NCBI RefSeq assembly: GCF_017377655.1
Contig: NZ_JAFREL010000020.1
Span: 62,001 to 126,000 of the forward strand
Direction of reading: 5' to 3'
Source: Candidatus Enterococcus ferrettii
GTDB taxonomy: Bacteria > Bacillota > Bacilli > Lactobacillales > Enterococcaceae
DNA length: 64,000 bases
The notes beneath the pieces were generated by a model that made no database searches, was not told the origin of the DNA, and was given only the letters and a program-made list of their open reading frames with translations. Positions 50,433 through 59,731 of the stretch are shown piece by piece. The position numbers and the translations under genes are program-made. How positions within the stretch are numbered: the stretch's first letter is position 1; each line of letters begins with the position of its first letter.

Positions 50433-53165
50433 TTAATTGTTTGCAGGAAGACCTTGTCCGTTTTCCTGAGTTGTCTCAACCTTTCGCTGAACAAATTTTA
50501 CAATCTCAACAATTGGTATGATTGAAAAGGAAGCAGCTGCCACTACTGTCCACTGACCAACGTTTAGGGAAGCAACTTTGAAAATATCATTTAGCCCCGG
50601 CACTAAAATAATAATTCCCATTAAGGCGAAGGACAATAAAATCGCCCAATTGAAGGCTTTGTTGCGGAAAGGTCCTACTTTAAAGATGGATTGTTTAACT
50701 GATTTCACATTAAAGGCATGGAATAGCTGCATAAATCCAAGGGTCGCAAAGCACATAGTCAAAGCATCTGCATGCTGCAACGTATACAATGCTTGCGATG
50801 AAAGATCGGGCATGTTTAGTGCAGTATGAGCTGGATTACGTAGAGAGAACCAATATACGAACAGCGTAATACCACCTTCTAAAATCCCTTGATAAATAAT
50901 ACTGCTAAAAACTCCGCCAGAGAAAAGATTGGAATTACGACCTCTTGGTTTGTGACTCATCAAGTCTTTTTCCGCCGGCTCCATTCCTAAAGCAATCGCT
51001 GGAAAAGTGTCTGTAACTAAATTGATCCATAACAAATGAATCGGCAGCAGGGTGTCCCACGCAAACAAAGTCGCAAGGAATAAAGTCAAAACTTCTCCTA
51101 AATTAGCCGCCAGTAAATACTGGACCGTTTTCTGAATATTTGAGAATACTTTCCGTCCTTCTTCGACTGCTACAACAATTGTGGCAAAGTTATCATCTGC
51201 CAGAACCATATCAGAAGCCCCCTTGGAAACCTCTGTTCCAGTGATTCCCATACCGATACCGATATCTGCTTGCTTTAATGAAGGGGCATCATTCACACCA
51301 TCACCAGTCATAGCAACAACCTTACCCTCTTTTTGCCATGCTTTAACGATACGAACCTTATGCTCTGGGGATACCCGAGCATACACGGAGTAGTCATAAA
51401 CTCGCTTTGCAAATTCTTCATCTGTCAGCTCATTTAATTCTGCGCCAGTCAGCACAGCCTTATCGTTTCCAGTACGGATAATTCCTAAGCGAACGGCGAT
51501 CGCCTCAGCCGTATCCTTATGGTCACCGGTAATCATAATTGGTCGAATGCCTGCTGATTTAGCTAAACGAACTGCTTCAGCAGCTTCTTTTCTTTCCGGA
51601 TCGATCATCCCAACCAAGCCGGCAAAAACTAAGTCATTTTCCAGCTCCTCTGAAGTCAATTTTTCCGGAAGTTCATCAATGTATTTATACCCCATCGCTA
51701 AGATCCGCAGAGCCTGCTTCGCCATATCTGTATTGTTAAATAAGATTTCTTTTCTTTGCTCCTGAGTCATTGGAAGTTCCTGATTCTGTGACAACACACG
51801 GTTTGTTCGCTCAATCAACACGTCTGGAGCTCCCTTGACTGCTACTAAGTATTTTCCGTTAGTCATTTGGTGTATTGTACTCATCAATTTACGCTCTGAA
51901 TCGAAGGGTAATTCAGCTACACGCGGTTCCTGCTTCAAACAAGCAGCTAAATCCAATTGATGATCCAAGCCAAACTTAACTAATGCTGTTTCTGTGGGAT
52001 CACCGATTAAAGAGCCGTCTTGAGCTACCTTCGTATCGTTAACATAATTCATGATTCGCAGAGCCTTGTTAGTTAAATCAATCGGTTCGGCTGAATCCAC
52101 CTGATGGAAATCATAGTACAGCTTTTCTACCGTCATTTGGTTCAAGGTTAAAGTTCCAGTTTTATCTGAAGCAATAATATCTGTACTCCCCAATGTTTCA
52201 ACTGCCGGTAGCTTACGGATCACCGAATTACGTTTCGCCATGACCTGTGTACCTAACGCTAGAATAATCGTTACAATTGCCGGTAGTCCCTCTGGAATAG
52301 CCGCAACTGCTAGAGAAATCGAGGTTAACAGCATATCCACAAACGAGGTTCCATTAAATACAGTTCCGACAACAAACATGATAATTGCAATCACAATAAT
52401 TGCAATAGTCAAGAATTTCCCTAATTCGTTCAAGTTGTTTTTCAAGGGTGTTTCCGTTTCATCGGCTTGTGCCAGCATGTCTGCTATCTTGCCAACTTCG
52501 GTACTCATTCCAGTATTAACAACCACACCTTTTCCTCGACCATAAGTAACGTTACTATTAGAAAAAGCCATGTTTATTCGGTCACCGATACCGATGTCTT
52601 CTGCTGGAAGAACAACCAATTCTTTTTCTACTGGAACAGATTCTCCTGTCAAAGCGGCTTCTTCAATCTTCAAAGACGCTGCCTCCAGAAGACGAAGATC
52701 AGCCGGAACCACATCTCCAGCTTCCAGCAAAACAATATCTCCTGGAACCAGCTCGTCGCTCCTGATAGAAAGGGTATGCCCATTCCGTAATACATTAGCA
52801 TTGGGAGTAGACATTTGCTTTAATGCTTCAATAGCTTGCTCAGCTTTAGCTTCTTGAAAGACACCCATTATCGCGTTAATGATTACCACCAAAAGAATAA
52901 TCATTGAATCCACAATCTCATGAGAAACAATCGCTGAAATAATTGCAGCTGCCAATAATACCAAAATCATAAAGTCCTTGAATTGCTCAGCAAATTTCAT
53001 GATTAGACTCTTTTTCTTACCTTCTGCTAATTCATTTTTTCCATAGGTCTCTAATCGCTTTTGGGCTTCTTCCTTACTTAAACCTACCGGTGAAGCCTTC
53101 ACCTCAGATAGAGCACTTTCTACGTCTAACGCATAAAAACTTACATTCTTTTGTTGTTCTGTCAT
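50433..53165 (-). CDS. P2A-type cation ATPase (Ca2+/Mn2+ exporter class)
   Basis: A 910-residue P-type ATPase with ten membrane helices. TGES actuator motif near residue 174, DKTGTLT phosphorylation site near 335, GDGVNDAPSLK near 620, and ion-site residues in AAIPEGLPAIVTI (helix 4) and NLVTDTFPAIALG (helix 6), as in PMR1/LMCA1 calcium pumps. Its leader holds a yybP-ykoY riboswitch and terminator, so the cell appears to switch it on with manganese; from memory, related pumps in Lactococcus and Streptococcus have the same control and export Mn2+. I therefore favour Mn2+ (perhaps with Ca2+) export. Confidence 0.9.
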   Translation of the reverse strand: MTEQQKNVSFYALDVESALSEVKASPVGLSKEEAQKRLETYGKNELAEGKKKSLIMKFAEQFKDFMILVLLAAAIISAIVSHEIVDSMIILLVVIINAIMGVFQEAKAEQAIEALKQMSTPNANVLRNGHTLSIRSDELVPGDIVLLEAGDVVPADLRLLEAASLKIEEAALTGESVPVEKELVVLPAEDIGIGDRINMAFSNSNVTYGRGKGVVVNTGMSTEVGKIADMLAQADETETPLKNNLNELGKFLTIAIIVIAIIMFVVGTVFNGTSFVDMLLTSISLAVAAIPEGLPAIVTIILALGTQVMAKRNSVIRKLPAVETLGSTDIIASDKTGTLTLNQMTVEKLYYDFHQVDSAEPIDLTNKALRIMNYVNDTKVAQDGSLIGDPTETALVKFGLDHQLDLAACLKQEPRVAELPFDSERKLMSTIHQMTNGKYLVAVKGAPDVLIERTNRVLSQNQELPMTQEQRKEILFNNTDMAKQALRILAMGYKYIDELPEKLTSEELENDLVFAGLVGMIDPERKEAAEAVRLAKSAGIRPIMITGDHKDTAEAIAVRLGIIRTGNDKAVLTGAELNELTDEEFAKRVYDYSVYARVSPEHKVRIVKAWQKEGKVVAMTGDGVNDAPSLKQADIGIGMGITGTEVSKGASDMVLADDNFATIVVAVEEGRKVFSNIQKTVQYLLAANLGEVLTLFLATLFAWDTLLPIHLLWINLVTDTFPAIALGMEPAEKDLMSHKPRGRNSNLFSGGVFSSIIYQGILEGGITLFVYWFSLRNPAHTALNMPDLSSQALYTLQHADALTMCFATLGFMQLFHAFNVKSVKQSIFKVGPFRNKAFNWAILLSFALMGIIILVPGLNDIFKVASLNVGQWTVVAAASFSIIPIVEIVKFVQRKVETTQENGQGLPANN

Positions 53166-53186
53166 AATTGCCTCCCTTTATTCGAT

Positions 53187-53227
53187 AAAAAAGAGACCTG
53201 TATATGCTCTAAACATACACAAGTCTC
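53187..53227 (-). terminator. Riboswitch-controlled terminator before the ATPase gene
   Basis: A 14-bp stem (about 53193-53206 with 53214-53227, two G-U pairs) and six Us on the minus strand. Its 5' arm overlaps the GAGACTT end of the yybP-ykoY aptamer, so ligand binding would prevent it from forming. Confidence 0.88.
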
Positions 53228-53305
53228 ACCGTTTAAGACAGCACCAGAAATTTCTTTCAGGATTGGTGATGCTGCCACAGCCTGCGCTGCCAGTTACTCC
53301 CTCAT
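53221..53305 (-). promoter_or_regulatory. yybP-ykoY (manganese) riboswitch aptamer
   Basis: The minus strand contains GAGGGAGTAACTGGC at the 5' side and GTCTTAAACGGTGAGACTT at the 3' side, with two internal stems between, including CACCA/TGGTG. These match the conserved GGGAGTA and AGCxAGACTT elements of the yybP-ykoY family as I remember them. The aptamer senses Mn2+ and turns expression on. A covariance search with RF00080 would confirm. Confidence 0.72.
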
Positions 53306-53361
53306 GCTATTTTTTTAAAAGATGATAACTGATGTTATAAAATTAGCAGACATAATCTGTG

Positions 53362-53709
53362 TTACTTTTTCAAAATGTGAATGGCAAACCCGCCAAATTC
53401 TCCCTCTAGATAAATATTTTTAAGCTTTTCCTCTTCATCATAGGCAGCTGTATCCATATTAAAACTCAATCCTTTTTCCTTAAGCTCTACCACTGCATCT
53501 TCTAAATTAGCTGTTCGCATAGCAATATGTCCATTTTTACCTAAGAAAGGACTACGCATGCACTCAAAATAGTCACCCGCGAATTCCGATTTCTGTCCAT
53601 GTCGAGGAGTTAAATTAAACATGCTGCTTAACAGTTGTGCTAACTCTTCAGCCTCCTGTGCATTTTCCGTATTAATACCAATATGTTCTAATTCAAATTT
53701 GTTTGTCAT
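53362..53709 (-). CDS. VOC-superfamily (glyoxalase-like) protein
   Basis: A 115-residue single VOC module. N-terminal FELEHIGINTEN with a likely metal His (H10), NGHIAMRTANLEDAV near 68-82 and a C-terminal GGFAIHILKK. Vicinal-oxygen-chelate proteins are isomerases, lyases or dioxygenases acting on metal-bound oxygens. Last gene of the acid-sugar operon, 24 bp after the permease, so a role as isomerase or epimerase of a pathway intermediate is plausible but unproven. Confidence 0.8.
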   Translation of the reverse strand: MTNKFELEHIGINTENAQEAEELAQLLSSMFNLTPRHGQKSEFAGDYFECMRSPFLGKNGHIAMRTANLEDAVVELKEKGLSFNMDTAAYDEEEKLKNIYLEGEFGGFAIHILKK

Positions 53710-53733
53710 TTTTCGTACCTCTTTCTTAAAAAT

Positions 53734-55017
53734 TTACATAGGAAACATAATTAACGAACCTACTGTCAAAGCAATCAACCGAATGAAATACTGAGGAATC
53801 GTAAATACCCAAAATTCTTTTGCTGAATATTTTCCATAGCCTAAAATCATTGCTGGCATTCCGTCAATTGGTAAGAAGTGTCCGCACCAACCAGAAATAA
53901 CAATTGCACAGGCAGCAGCAGTAGGATCCAGCCCAAGATTGGAACAAACTGCAATAGCTAAGGGTGTAAATACATACACTGTTCCTATCGTTGACCCTGT
54001 CAATGTAGCTAGCAAACTAGTCAGGATACAGAAGGCAAAGATCATCATGAAAGGATTAATATTGTTACCTAACATTCCGGCAACAGTTTCGCCTACTAAA
54101 TTAGTAAGCCCTGTGCTTCCCAGAGCATCTGCCACACCAATAACACCGGCCGACATTAAAATGATTGGTGCACTGATCGCATCTCTAACTTCCGCAAAAT
54201 CTAACACTCCAACAACTAAAATAACTGCAACCGACAAACCCGCCATCGCATAACCAGCGTCGCCGATTCTACTTTGCAGCAGCATACCAACCACGGCAAA
54301 GATAAATGCTGCATAAGTAACATTTTGTTTCCATTGAGGTAATAACGAAACGTTTTCATTTCCTTCAGTACCAACCTCTTCGGTATCTTCATCCTTGATG
54401 GGGTGATCCGGCAAGAATTTATATTGAATGACACAGTTTAACAAGAATCCCAGAGATAAGAATAAATTGACAATAGCAAATTTGAAAACCGAAACATTAA
54501 CCGCTTGCCCCGCCGCTCCCAGTACAGCGATGACAATTCCGTACTGCAAGGCTGTATTAAAAGGAATCAATGGGTGGTTCGCAGCAAAACCTGCTGTCAT
54601 TATTACTTTAGAAGGAGGAAGTTTTTTACTATAAGGTAACGTTGAAAGCAAACCAATGGTTAATACATAGTAGGCGGTTGAACCTGTTCCGAACATGCTG
54701 CAGCCCAACATAACAACCAAAATAATCAGCATGTAGGATTTGAAGCCGCCCTTATTTGCCATGGCAAACATGGCCCTTTTAAACACCACAATGAAATTCG
54801 TTTTCTGCAAGGCCGCAATAATAGCCATAAACTCAGCTAACATAATAATCGTGGAATTGGAGAATCCAGCAAAGGCTCCTTTAATATCGGCGATGCCAAA
54901 AATTACCAGCAAGATACAGGCAAATAATGGTGGTGCACCAAACGGCAATTTGTCAATCATGATTAACACAATCATGAAGGCGGTGATTGCCAAAGCAATA
55001 ATCATTTCAATAGTCAT
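53734..55017 (-). CDS. SLC13/DASS-like anion permease
   Basis: A 427-residue membrane protein with about 11-12 helices and a hydrophilic middle loop (about 205-225, DEDTEEVGTEGNEN). It belongs to the ion-transporter superfamily (SLC13/DASS, ArsB/NhaD-like): two similar halves, each with a Ser/Thr-rich hairpin such as FGTGSTAYYVLT near 110 and TGSTIGTVYVFTP near 340. Such permeases import di- and hydroxy-carboxylates with Na+ or H+. In this operon the likely cargo is a sugar acid. Confidence 0.8.
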   Translation of the reverse strand: MTIEMIIALAITAFMIVLIMIDKLPFGAPPLFACILLVIFGIADIKGAFAGFSNSTIIMLAEFMAIIAALQKTNFIVVFKRAMFAMANKGGFKSYMLIILVVMLGCSMFGTGSTAYYVLTIGLLSTLPYSKKLPPSKVIMTAGFAANHPLIPFNTALQYGIVIAVLGAAGQAVNVSVFKFAIVNLFLSLGFLLNCVIQYKFLPDHPIKDEDTEEVGTEGNENVSLLPQWKQNVTYAAFIFAVVGMLLQSRIGDAGYAMAGLSVAVILVVGVLDFAEVRDAISAPIILMSAGVIGVADALGSTGLTNLVGETVAGMLGNNINPFMMIFAFCILTSLLATLTGSTIGTVYVFTPLAIAVCSNLGLDPTAAACAIVISGWCGHFLPIDGMPAMILGYGKYSAKEFWVFTIPQYFIRLIALTVGSLIMFPM

Positions 55018-55054
55018 AATACCCTCCTAAGCTTTTCATCTATTTCAATTAGAG

Positions 55055-55094
55055 GGATAGAATATATAAGCTGCAACAAATATATATTCTATCC
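55055..55094. repeat. 14-bp inverted repeat before the permease gene
   Basis: GGATAGAATATATA (55055-55068) and its exact complement (55081-55094) flank 12 bp in the gap between aldolase and permease genes. No U-run follows, so it may stabilise or process the mRNA and not terminate it. Confidence 0.6.
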
Positions 55095-55155
55095 TCAATG
55101 ATACATTTCATTGCTACTTATCAATTATAGAAAAAAGAGGCAGCAGCTAATTCAG

Positions 55156-56064
55156 TTACTTCATACCTTTAGCTTTATTTTCTTCCAGCACTTTTTTGAT
55201 TGCTTCGATCCCTTCTTCAGGCACTTGATTGAATGGAGCACGACAAGGTCCTACATTGTATCCTAGTAAACGGGTAGCAGTTTTTACAATTGTATTAGGA
55301 TTGCCATACTTAAAGCAGGCTCTGAAGCTTTGAATACTTTCATTGGCCTTTTTCGCCTCCTCAATTTTCCCTTCAACAAATAGGTCATAGATAGAAGCCA
55401 TCGTCTGAGGATATACATTGGCACAACCTGCGATTCCCCCAGTCCCTCCAGCCAATAATGTCCAAATAATTAATTGATCATTTCCAGATAGGGTATAGAA
55501 TTTTCCGTTTGTTTTCTTTTTACCTGCATCAATATAACCCAAAATATTAGCAAAATTTCCGCTAGAATCTTTAGCTCCAATAATATTTTCAATTTCTGCT
55601 AAACGGCCTACAGTTGCCGGTGTTAACGCATTTCCAGTCCGAGCCGGAATATTGTATAAAACAATCGGCATATCAACTGTTTCCGCTATCGTTTTGTAGT
55701 GAGTGTATAATTCATCCTGACTCGCTGCAGCAAAGCTTGGTGTGATGATTGATAATACATCAGCTCCAGCAGCCTGCGCCATTTTACTTTGTTCAATTGT
55801 CTCCTTGGTAGAAAGGGTGCCCGTTCCTGCATACACGGGTACACGTCCATTGGTTTGGTCCACCACTGTTTCAATTACTAATTTCTTTTCTTCTGCGGTT
55901 AAAATGTAGCCCTCACCGTTGGTTCCAAAAGGGAAAATCCCGTGAATGCCGTTATCGATCATGCGGTCAACCTGAGCCCGCAATTCTTCTAAATTCAGTG
56001 TTTCGTCCTCATTCATAGGGGTTAAGATCGGGGTAATAATTCCTTTTAATTCTGTCGGTTTCAT
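55156..56064 (-). CDS. DapA/NanA-family aldolase (not lysine biosynthesis)
   Basis: A 302-residue class I aldolase of the dihydrodipicolinate synthase/N-acetylneuraminate lyase fold. GTNGEG (about 48-53), Tyr in PIVLYNIPARTGN near 138 and Schiff-base Lys in IIGAKDSSGN near 166. The context (acid-sugar kinase, PdxA2, permease) argues for cleavage of a 2-keto-3-deoxy acid to pyruvate plus an aldehyde, not for lysine synthesis. Substrate length unknown; the neighbouring sialidase-fold protein allows a nonulosonate but no other nan genes are present. Confidence 0.83.
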   Translation of the reverse strand: MKPTELKGIITPILTPMNEDETLNLEELRAQVDRMIDNGIHGIFPFGTNGEGYILTAEEKKLVIETVVDQTNGRVPVYAGTGTLSTKETIEQSKMAQAAGADVLSIITPSFAAASQDELYTHYKTIAETVDMPIVLYNIPARTGNALTPATVGRLAEIENIIGAKDSSGNFANILGYIDAGKKKTNGKFYTLSGNDQLIIWTLLAGGTGGIAGCANVYPQTMASIYDLFVEGKIEEAKKANESIQSFRACFKYGNPNTIVKTATRLLGYNVGPCRAPFNQVPEEGIEAIKKVLEENKAKGMK

Positions 56065-56140
56065 TTAATTCTCTCCTTTTTTGTTGTTTATCATTAAGAA
56101 TGCGGTATCATTTACTCAATTGATGCTTGTCTCAAAGGAC

Positions 56141-57313
56141 TTATTCCAGTACCCCTTCACCTGAGGTTGGGTTATATAAGCCTTCAGTCTCCCGTTTTTC
56201 TCCAAATAAATCTTCCACTGTAAAACGGACATATTTTACGCAAAGACGATTTTTGTAAGCATAAACTAGATGCAATACGCCCTGGCTATCTTGATAAAGC
56301 GTTGGATACTCATGCTGCGAATTATTGGTTTTGTTTTCAATCCCAATATAGCCTTCTGCTGGTTCAAATACGCGACCGATCGGCCAAGTTTTGCCAAAAT
56401 CTTCCGTTACTGAAACGGCAACTGGATTTCGTAATCCTGGCCAAGCTACTTTTCCGAAGGCCGCATGATTGGCTGCATTTAGGTTATATGCCAGTGCAAC
56501 TTCGCCGGACTGTAGACGGATAGCGCTGACACTTGCATTGTTATTCGGCAATACCGTGGGTTCCGGCACACTCCAGCTATCGCCAAAGTCAAAGGATTCA
56601 CTGCTGTAAACATGGTCCGCAAAACGACTACGCATGAAGGCCACTAAATGTCCTTCGTCTACTTCCACAATGTTGGCGTGAACTCGTCCGCTGCTGTCAG
56701 GCATCCGAACCGCTGTCCAGGTTTCTCCTTGATCATCAGATACTTGAAATTCTGTTGGATCATTGGTCAATCCATCTGGTGAATCTTCACACAACCATGT
56801 GCTGAAAATCCAGCGGCCGTTGCTTAAGATTTGAATCGCTTGGCGTGAGAAGGTCCCTTCATTGGCAAACAATACTTCTGGTTCTTCCCAGGTTTGTCCT
56901 TCATCGCTGGATTTTTGAATCATGATAACCGACGTAAACTGCATGTTGTCCTTACCTTCCTGGCGACTAACTTGCGACGTATAAATTAACCAAATTTCGC
57001 CATCCGGTGATCTAAAAAAGGCCGGATTTTGTTCGCTGCGGTCTTCTCCTTTCGAGACAGTTACAGGTACTGACCAAACCTGTTTTTCTGGATCAAGCTT
57101 GGAAACCACGATAGAAATATCCCCGCTGCCTTCAAAGCTTCCGGCAAACCAGGCACACAATAAACCGCCGTCTTTTGTCTCAATCAGTGTTGGTGCGTGG
57201 GCAGTATTATTACCACCAGTTGGAATAAGGCCAAAATCGACAGTTAAAAATTCATCTCGATAGACCACACCATTTGGTTCTGATTGTCGGACACTTGGTA
57301 ATTTTGTAGCCAT
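56141..57313 (-). CDS. Cytoplasmic sialidase-fold (BNR/Asp-box) protein
   Basis: A 390-residue six-bladed propeller protein of the BNR_2 type. Asp-boxes SSDEGQTW (135-142), SDDQGETW (near 188), SFDFGDSW (near 242) and TEDFGKTW (near 308). It has an N-terminal GLIPTGGNNTAHAPTL segment and conserved Arg/Glu around NNSQHEYPTLY near 330. No signal peptide or anchor, so unlike true sialidases it works inside the cell. It may hydrolyse, eliminate from or bind a sugar acid that enters by the permease. Function unknown; operon with PdxA2 and an aldolase. Confidence 0.78.
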   Translation of the reverse strand: MATKLPSVRQSEPNGVVYRDEFLTVDFGLIPTGGNNTAHAPTLIETKDGGLLCAWFAGSFEGSGDISIVVSKLDPEKQVWSVPVTVSKGEDRSEQNPAFFRSPDGEIWLIYTSQVSRQEGKDNMQFTSVIMIQKSSDEGQTWEEPEVLFANEGTFSRQAIQILSNGRWIFSTWLCEDSPDGLTNDPTEFQVSDDQGETWTAVRMPDSSGRVHANIVEVDEGHLVAFMRSRFADHVYSSESFDFGDSWSVPEPTVLPNNNASVSAIRLQSGEVALAYNLNAANHAAFGKVAWPGLRNPVAVSVTEDFGKTWPIGRVFEPAEGYIGIENKTNNSQHEYPTLYQDSQGVLHLVYAYKNRLCVKYVRFTVEDLFGEKRETEGLYNPTSGEGVLE

Positions 57314-57468
57314 TTTTTTAATCCCCCTACGTCATTTTTATCTGTTTATTTCTATTAAGCCTGAGCTTAATCGTCACTTTGGTTAGATGAAATATTTCTA
57401 GCAACCGCCAGCTCTTCTTGCCAAATACTATTTAATTCACAGCAAGAAAAATCAGCGATCACCGTTTT

Positions 57469-58494
57469 TTAAGAATTTTCAGCTAAGCGAATCGCATAAT
57501 CAATCGCATTTTCCAGACTTAACTCACTTGCTGTCCACTTGCCAGCCTGGTCGAAGGCCGTTCCATGATCCACTGAAGTCCGAATGATCGGCAGATTCAA
57601 GGTAATATTGACTCCCTTCACAGCTTCCCAGCTAGCTGTCTTTTGATCGTAAACAAATCCCAACAGCTTCAAGGGAATATGCCCTTGATCATGATACATA
57701 GCCACAACAATATCGTACATGCCGCCGTTGGCTTTTGAAAAAACCGTATCGGCTGGCAATGAGCCGTAAGCATTGATGCCCTCTGCTTTAGCCGCTTCAA
57801 CTGCTGGATTGATCTCGTTAATTTCTTCTTGTCCAAACAAGCCATTTTCTCCACAATGAGGATTTAATCCAGCTACGGCAATGCGTGGTTTTTTAATGCC
57901 GAGATTTTTACAAGCAGTATCGGCAATCCGAATGACATCCAAGACCCGGTCTTTAGTCGCCCGGTCACAGGCTTCCCGCAAGGATACGTGAGTAGAAACA
58001 TGCACCACCCGCAAATTGCCATCAGCCAGCATCATGGTATATTTGTCGGTCCCAGTTAAGTCAGCGTAAATTTCCGTATGACCAGCATAATGATGGCCCG
58101 CGGCATTCATGGCTTCTTTGTTCAATGGATTGGTTACCGTGGCATCAACTTCTTTAGCTAAAGCCAGCTCAATAACTTTTTTCACGTATTGAAAGGCTGC
58201 ATTACCGCCAACCTCGGAGACTTCACCAATCGGCAGTTCATCCATGTTAACCACCTGCAGATCAATCAAATCAATGGTGCCAAAGGCGTATTTCCCATCA
58301 CTTGGTTTGTCAACAGGATTAACTGTCACGTTCAATTCTGGATGCTGAGCTAAATAATAATCTAGGACACTTTTATCACCGACTAACAGCGGACGACAAC
58401 GGTCATATAATTCTGCTTTCAGAAAAGCCTTCAAGGCAATTTCCGGTCCAATACCAGCTGGATCTCCCATGGTAATACCGACGATTTTTTTCAT
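57469..58494 (-). CDS. pdxA2: PdxA2-type 4-phospho-acid dehydrogenase
   Basis: A 341-residue PdxA-family enzyme. GDPAGIGPEI (about 9-18), NKEAMNAAGHHYAGHTE near 124-140 with metal His, YHDQGHIPLK near 268 and RTSVDHGTAFD near 294. Classical PdxA makes a vitamin B6 precursor; when paired with a DUF1537 kinase, PdxA2 oxidises and decarboxylates 4-phospho-threonate or -erythronate to dihydroxyacetone phosphate. The kinase is two genes upstream, so I assign the catabolic role. Confidence 0.87.
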   Translation of the reverse strand: MKKIVGITMGDPAGIGPEIALKAFLKAELYDRCRPLLVGDKSVLDYYLAQHPELNVTVNPVDKPSDGKYAFGTIDLIDLQVVNMDELPIGEVSEVGGNAAFQYVKKVIELALAKEVDATVTNPLNKEAMNAAGHHYAGHTEIYADLTGTDKYTMMLADGNLRVVHVSTHVSLREACDRATKDRVLDVIRIADTACKNLGIKKPRIAVAGLNPHCGENGLFGQEEINEINPAVEAAKAEGINAYGSLPADTVFSKANGGMYDIVVAMYHDQGHIPLKLLGFVYDQKTASWEAVKGVNITLNLPIIRTSVDHGTAFDQAGKWTASELSLENAIDYAIRLAENS

Positions 58495-58573
58495 TGCTGC
58501 AAAACTCCTTCTATAATAAGTAAGAAACGAATGCTGCTTAATTCATTTTGCATTTATTCAACAACGTTCATCA

Positions 58574-59731
58574 CTACATGATTTCCAAATAAATCTTTCG
58601 TGCATCCTTAGGAGTTACTTCCCGTTTGTTGTTAACCAATAAGCGGGTCACCTCCATACCAGCAGCCACTAAGCCGTCAAGATCTTCTTCTGGTACATTG
58701 AAGGTTTTCAGGCTGGTTGGTATCTCCAACACCTTCACCATTTCTTCCAGCTGATTGATCATATAGCCTGATTTCTCATCAACAGACAAATCCTTGTTAC
58801 CGTTCTTCACTACTCGGTCATAGGCAATAGCCAGCAGATCCTTAATGGCTGGTTCATTAAATTTCATCACTGGAGTCAAAAGCATAGCATTGGACACCCC
58901 ATGAGCAATGTGATATTTCCCGCCCAGCGGGTAAGACAAGGCATGAACCGCTGTCGTACCAGAGGACGTAATCGCCACGCCAGCATAAAAGGAGCCTAAC
59001 AGCATATCACTTTTCGCTTTCAAAGCTTCCGGATTGGTACAGGCTTCAACTAGATTGTTCATGATCAAATCCAAGGCCTCCAAAGCAAAAGTGTTGCTGA
59101 TAGGGTTGGCTTTGGCTGAAGTGAAGCATTCAATCGCATGACATAATGCATCTACTCCAGTTGCCGCAGCGATAGGCTTTGGCAGATTTTTTATCATGCG
59201 GCTGTCAAGAATCACATAATCGGCAATCATCTCTGGATTAACAATACCAATTTTCAAATCCTTCTCTGGAACACCGACAATACTATTAGGAGTCGCCTCA
59301 GCACCAGTTCCTGCAGTTGTTGGAATCATCAAGCTGGTAATTTGCTTCTTCGCTAGCAATGGTTCGTCCAGCAAATCCTTCACGGTATACTCATCTGTCG
59401 CCAAAATCGAGGACAGCTTGGCAACATCCATTACACTTCCTCCGCCGATGGCTATAATAAAATCAGCTTCCTGTTTTTTAAATTCATCGATCATAGCCTG
59501 CGCTTCATGATAATTTGGTTCGGCTGGGATGTCGGAAATAATTGTATAGTCAATTCCAGCTTCTTCAATGATTGCCTTAGGGACATCCACTAAGCCGGCT
59601 CCTAAAATTCCTTTATCAGTAAAGATGACAATTTTCTTCACTCCGTTGGCAATGATGCCGGCCAATTGCTCCAGGGCGTGCTCTCCGGCGTTGATATTTT
59701 TGGGCATTTTTAATTGATAATCTGCTAACAT
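58574..59731 (-). CDS. Iron-containing alcohol dehydrogenase
   Basis: A 385-residue group III (Fe-type) dehydrogenase. NAD-binding GGGSVMDVAKL (about 97-107), PTTAGTGAEATP near 138, and metal ligands in TGVDALCHAIECF near 195 and HALSYPLGGKYHIAHG near 260. Substrates of the family include lactaldehyde, glycerol, 1,3-propanediol and hydroxy acids. In this operon it may reduce the aldehyde released by the aldolase or oxidise a sugar-acid hydroxyl. Overlaps the kinase gene by 7 nt. Confidence 0.88.
   Translation of the reverse strand: MLADYQLKMPKNINAGEHALEQLAGIIANGVKKIVIFTDKGILGAGLVDVPKAIIEEAGIDYTIISDIPAEPNYHEAQAMIDEFKKQEADFIIAIGGGSVMDVAKLSSILATDEYTVKDLLDEPLLAKKQITSLMIPTTAGTGAEATPNSIVGVPEKDLKIGIVNPEMIADYVILDSRMIKNLPKPIAAATGVDALCHAIECFTSAKANPISNTFALEALDLIMNNLVEACTNPEALKAKSDMLLGSFYAGVAITSSGTTAVHALSYPLGGKYHIAHGVSNAMLLTPVMKFNEPAIKDLLAIAYDRVVKNGNKDLSVDEKSGYMINQLEEMVKVLEIPTSLKTFNVPEEDLDGLVAAGMEVTRLLVNNKREVTPKDARKIYLEIM

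Noticed and set aside
50309..50494. A 61-codon minus-strand frame at the end of the ATPase gene
   Set aside because: It overlaps the ATPase in another frame and contains its terminator.
55156..56064. Reading the DapA-family gene as dapA for lysine synthesis
   Set aside because: Its neighbours are sugar-acid catabolic genes and no other lysine genes are near.
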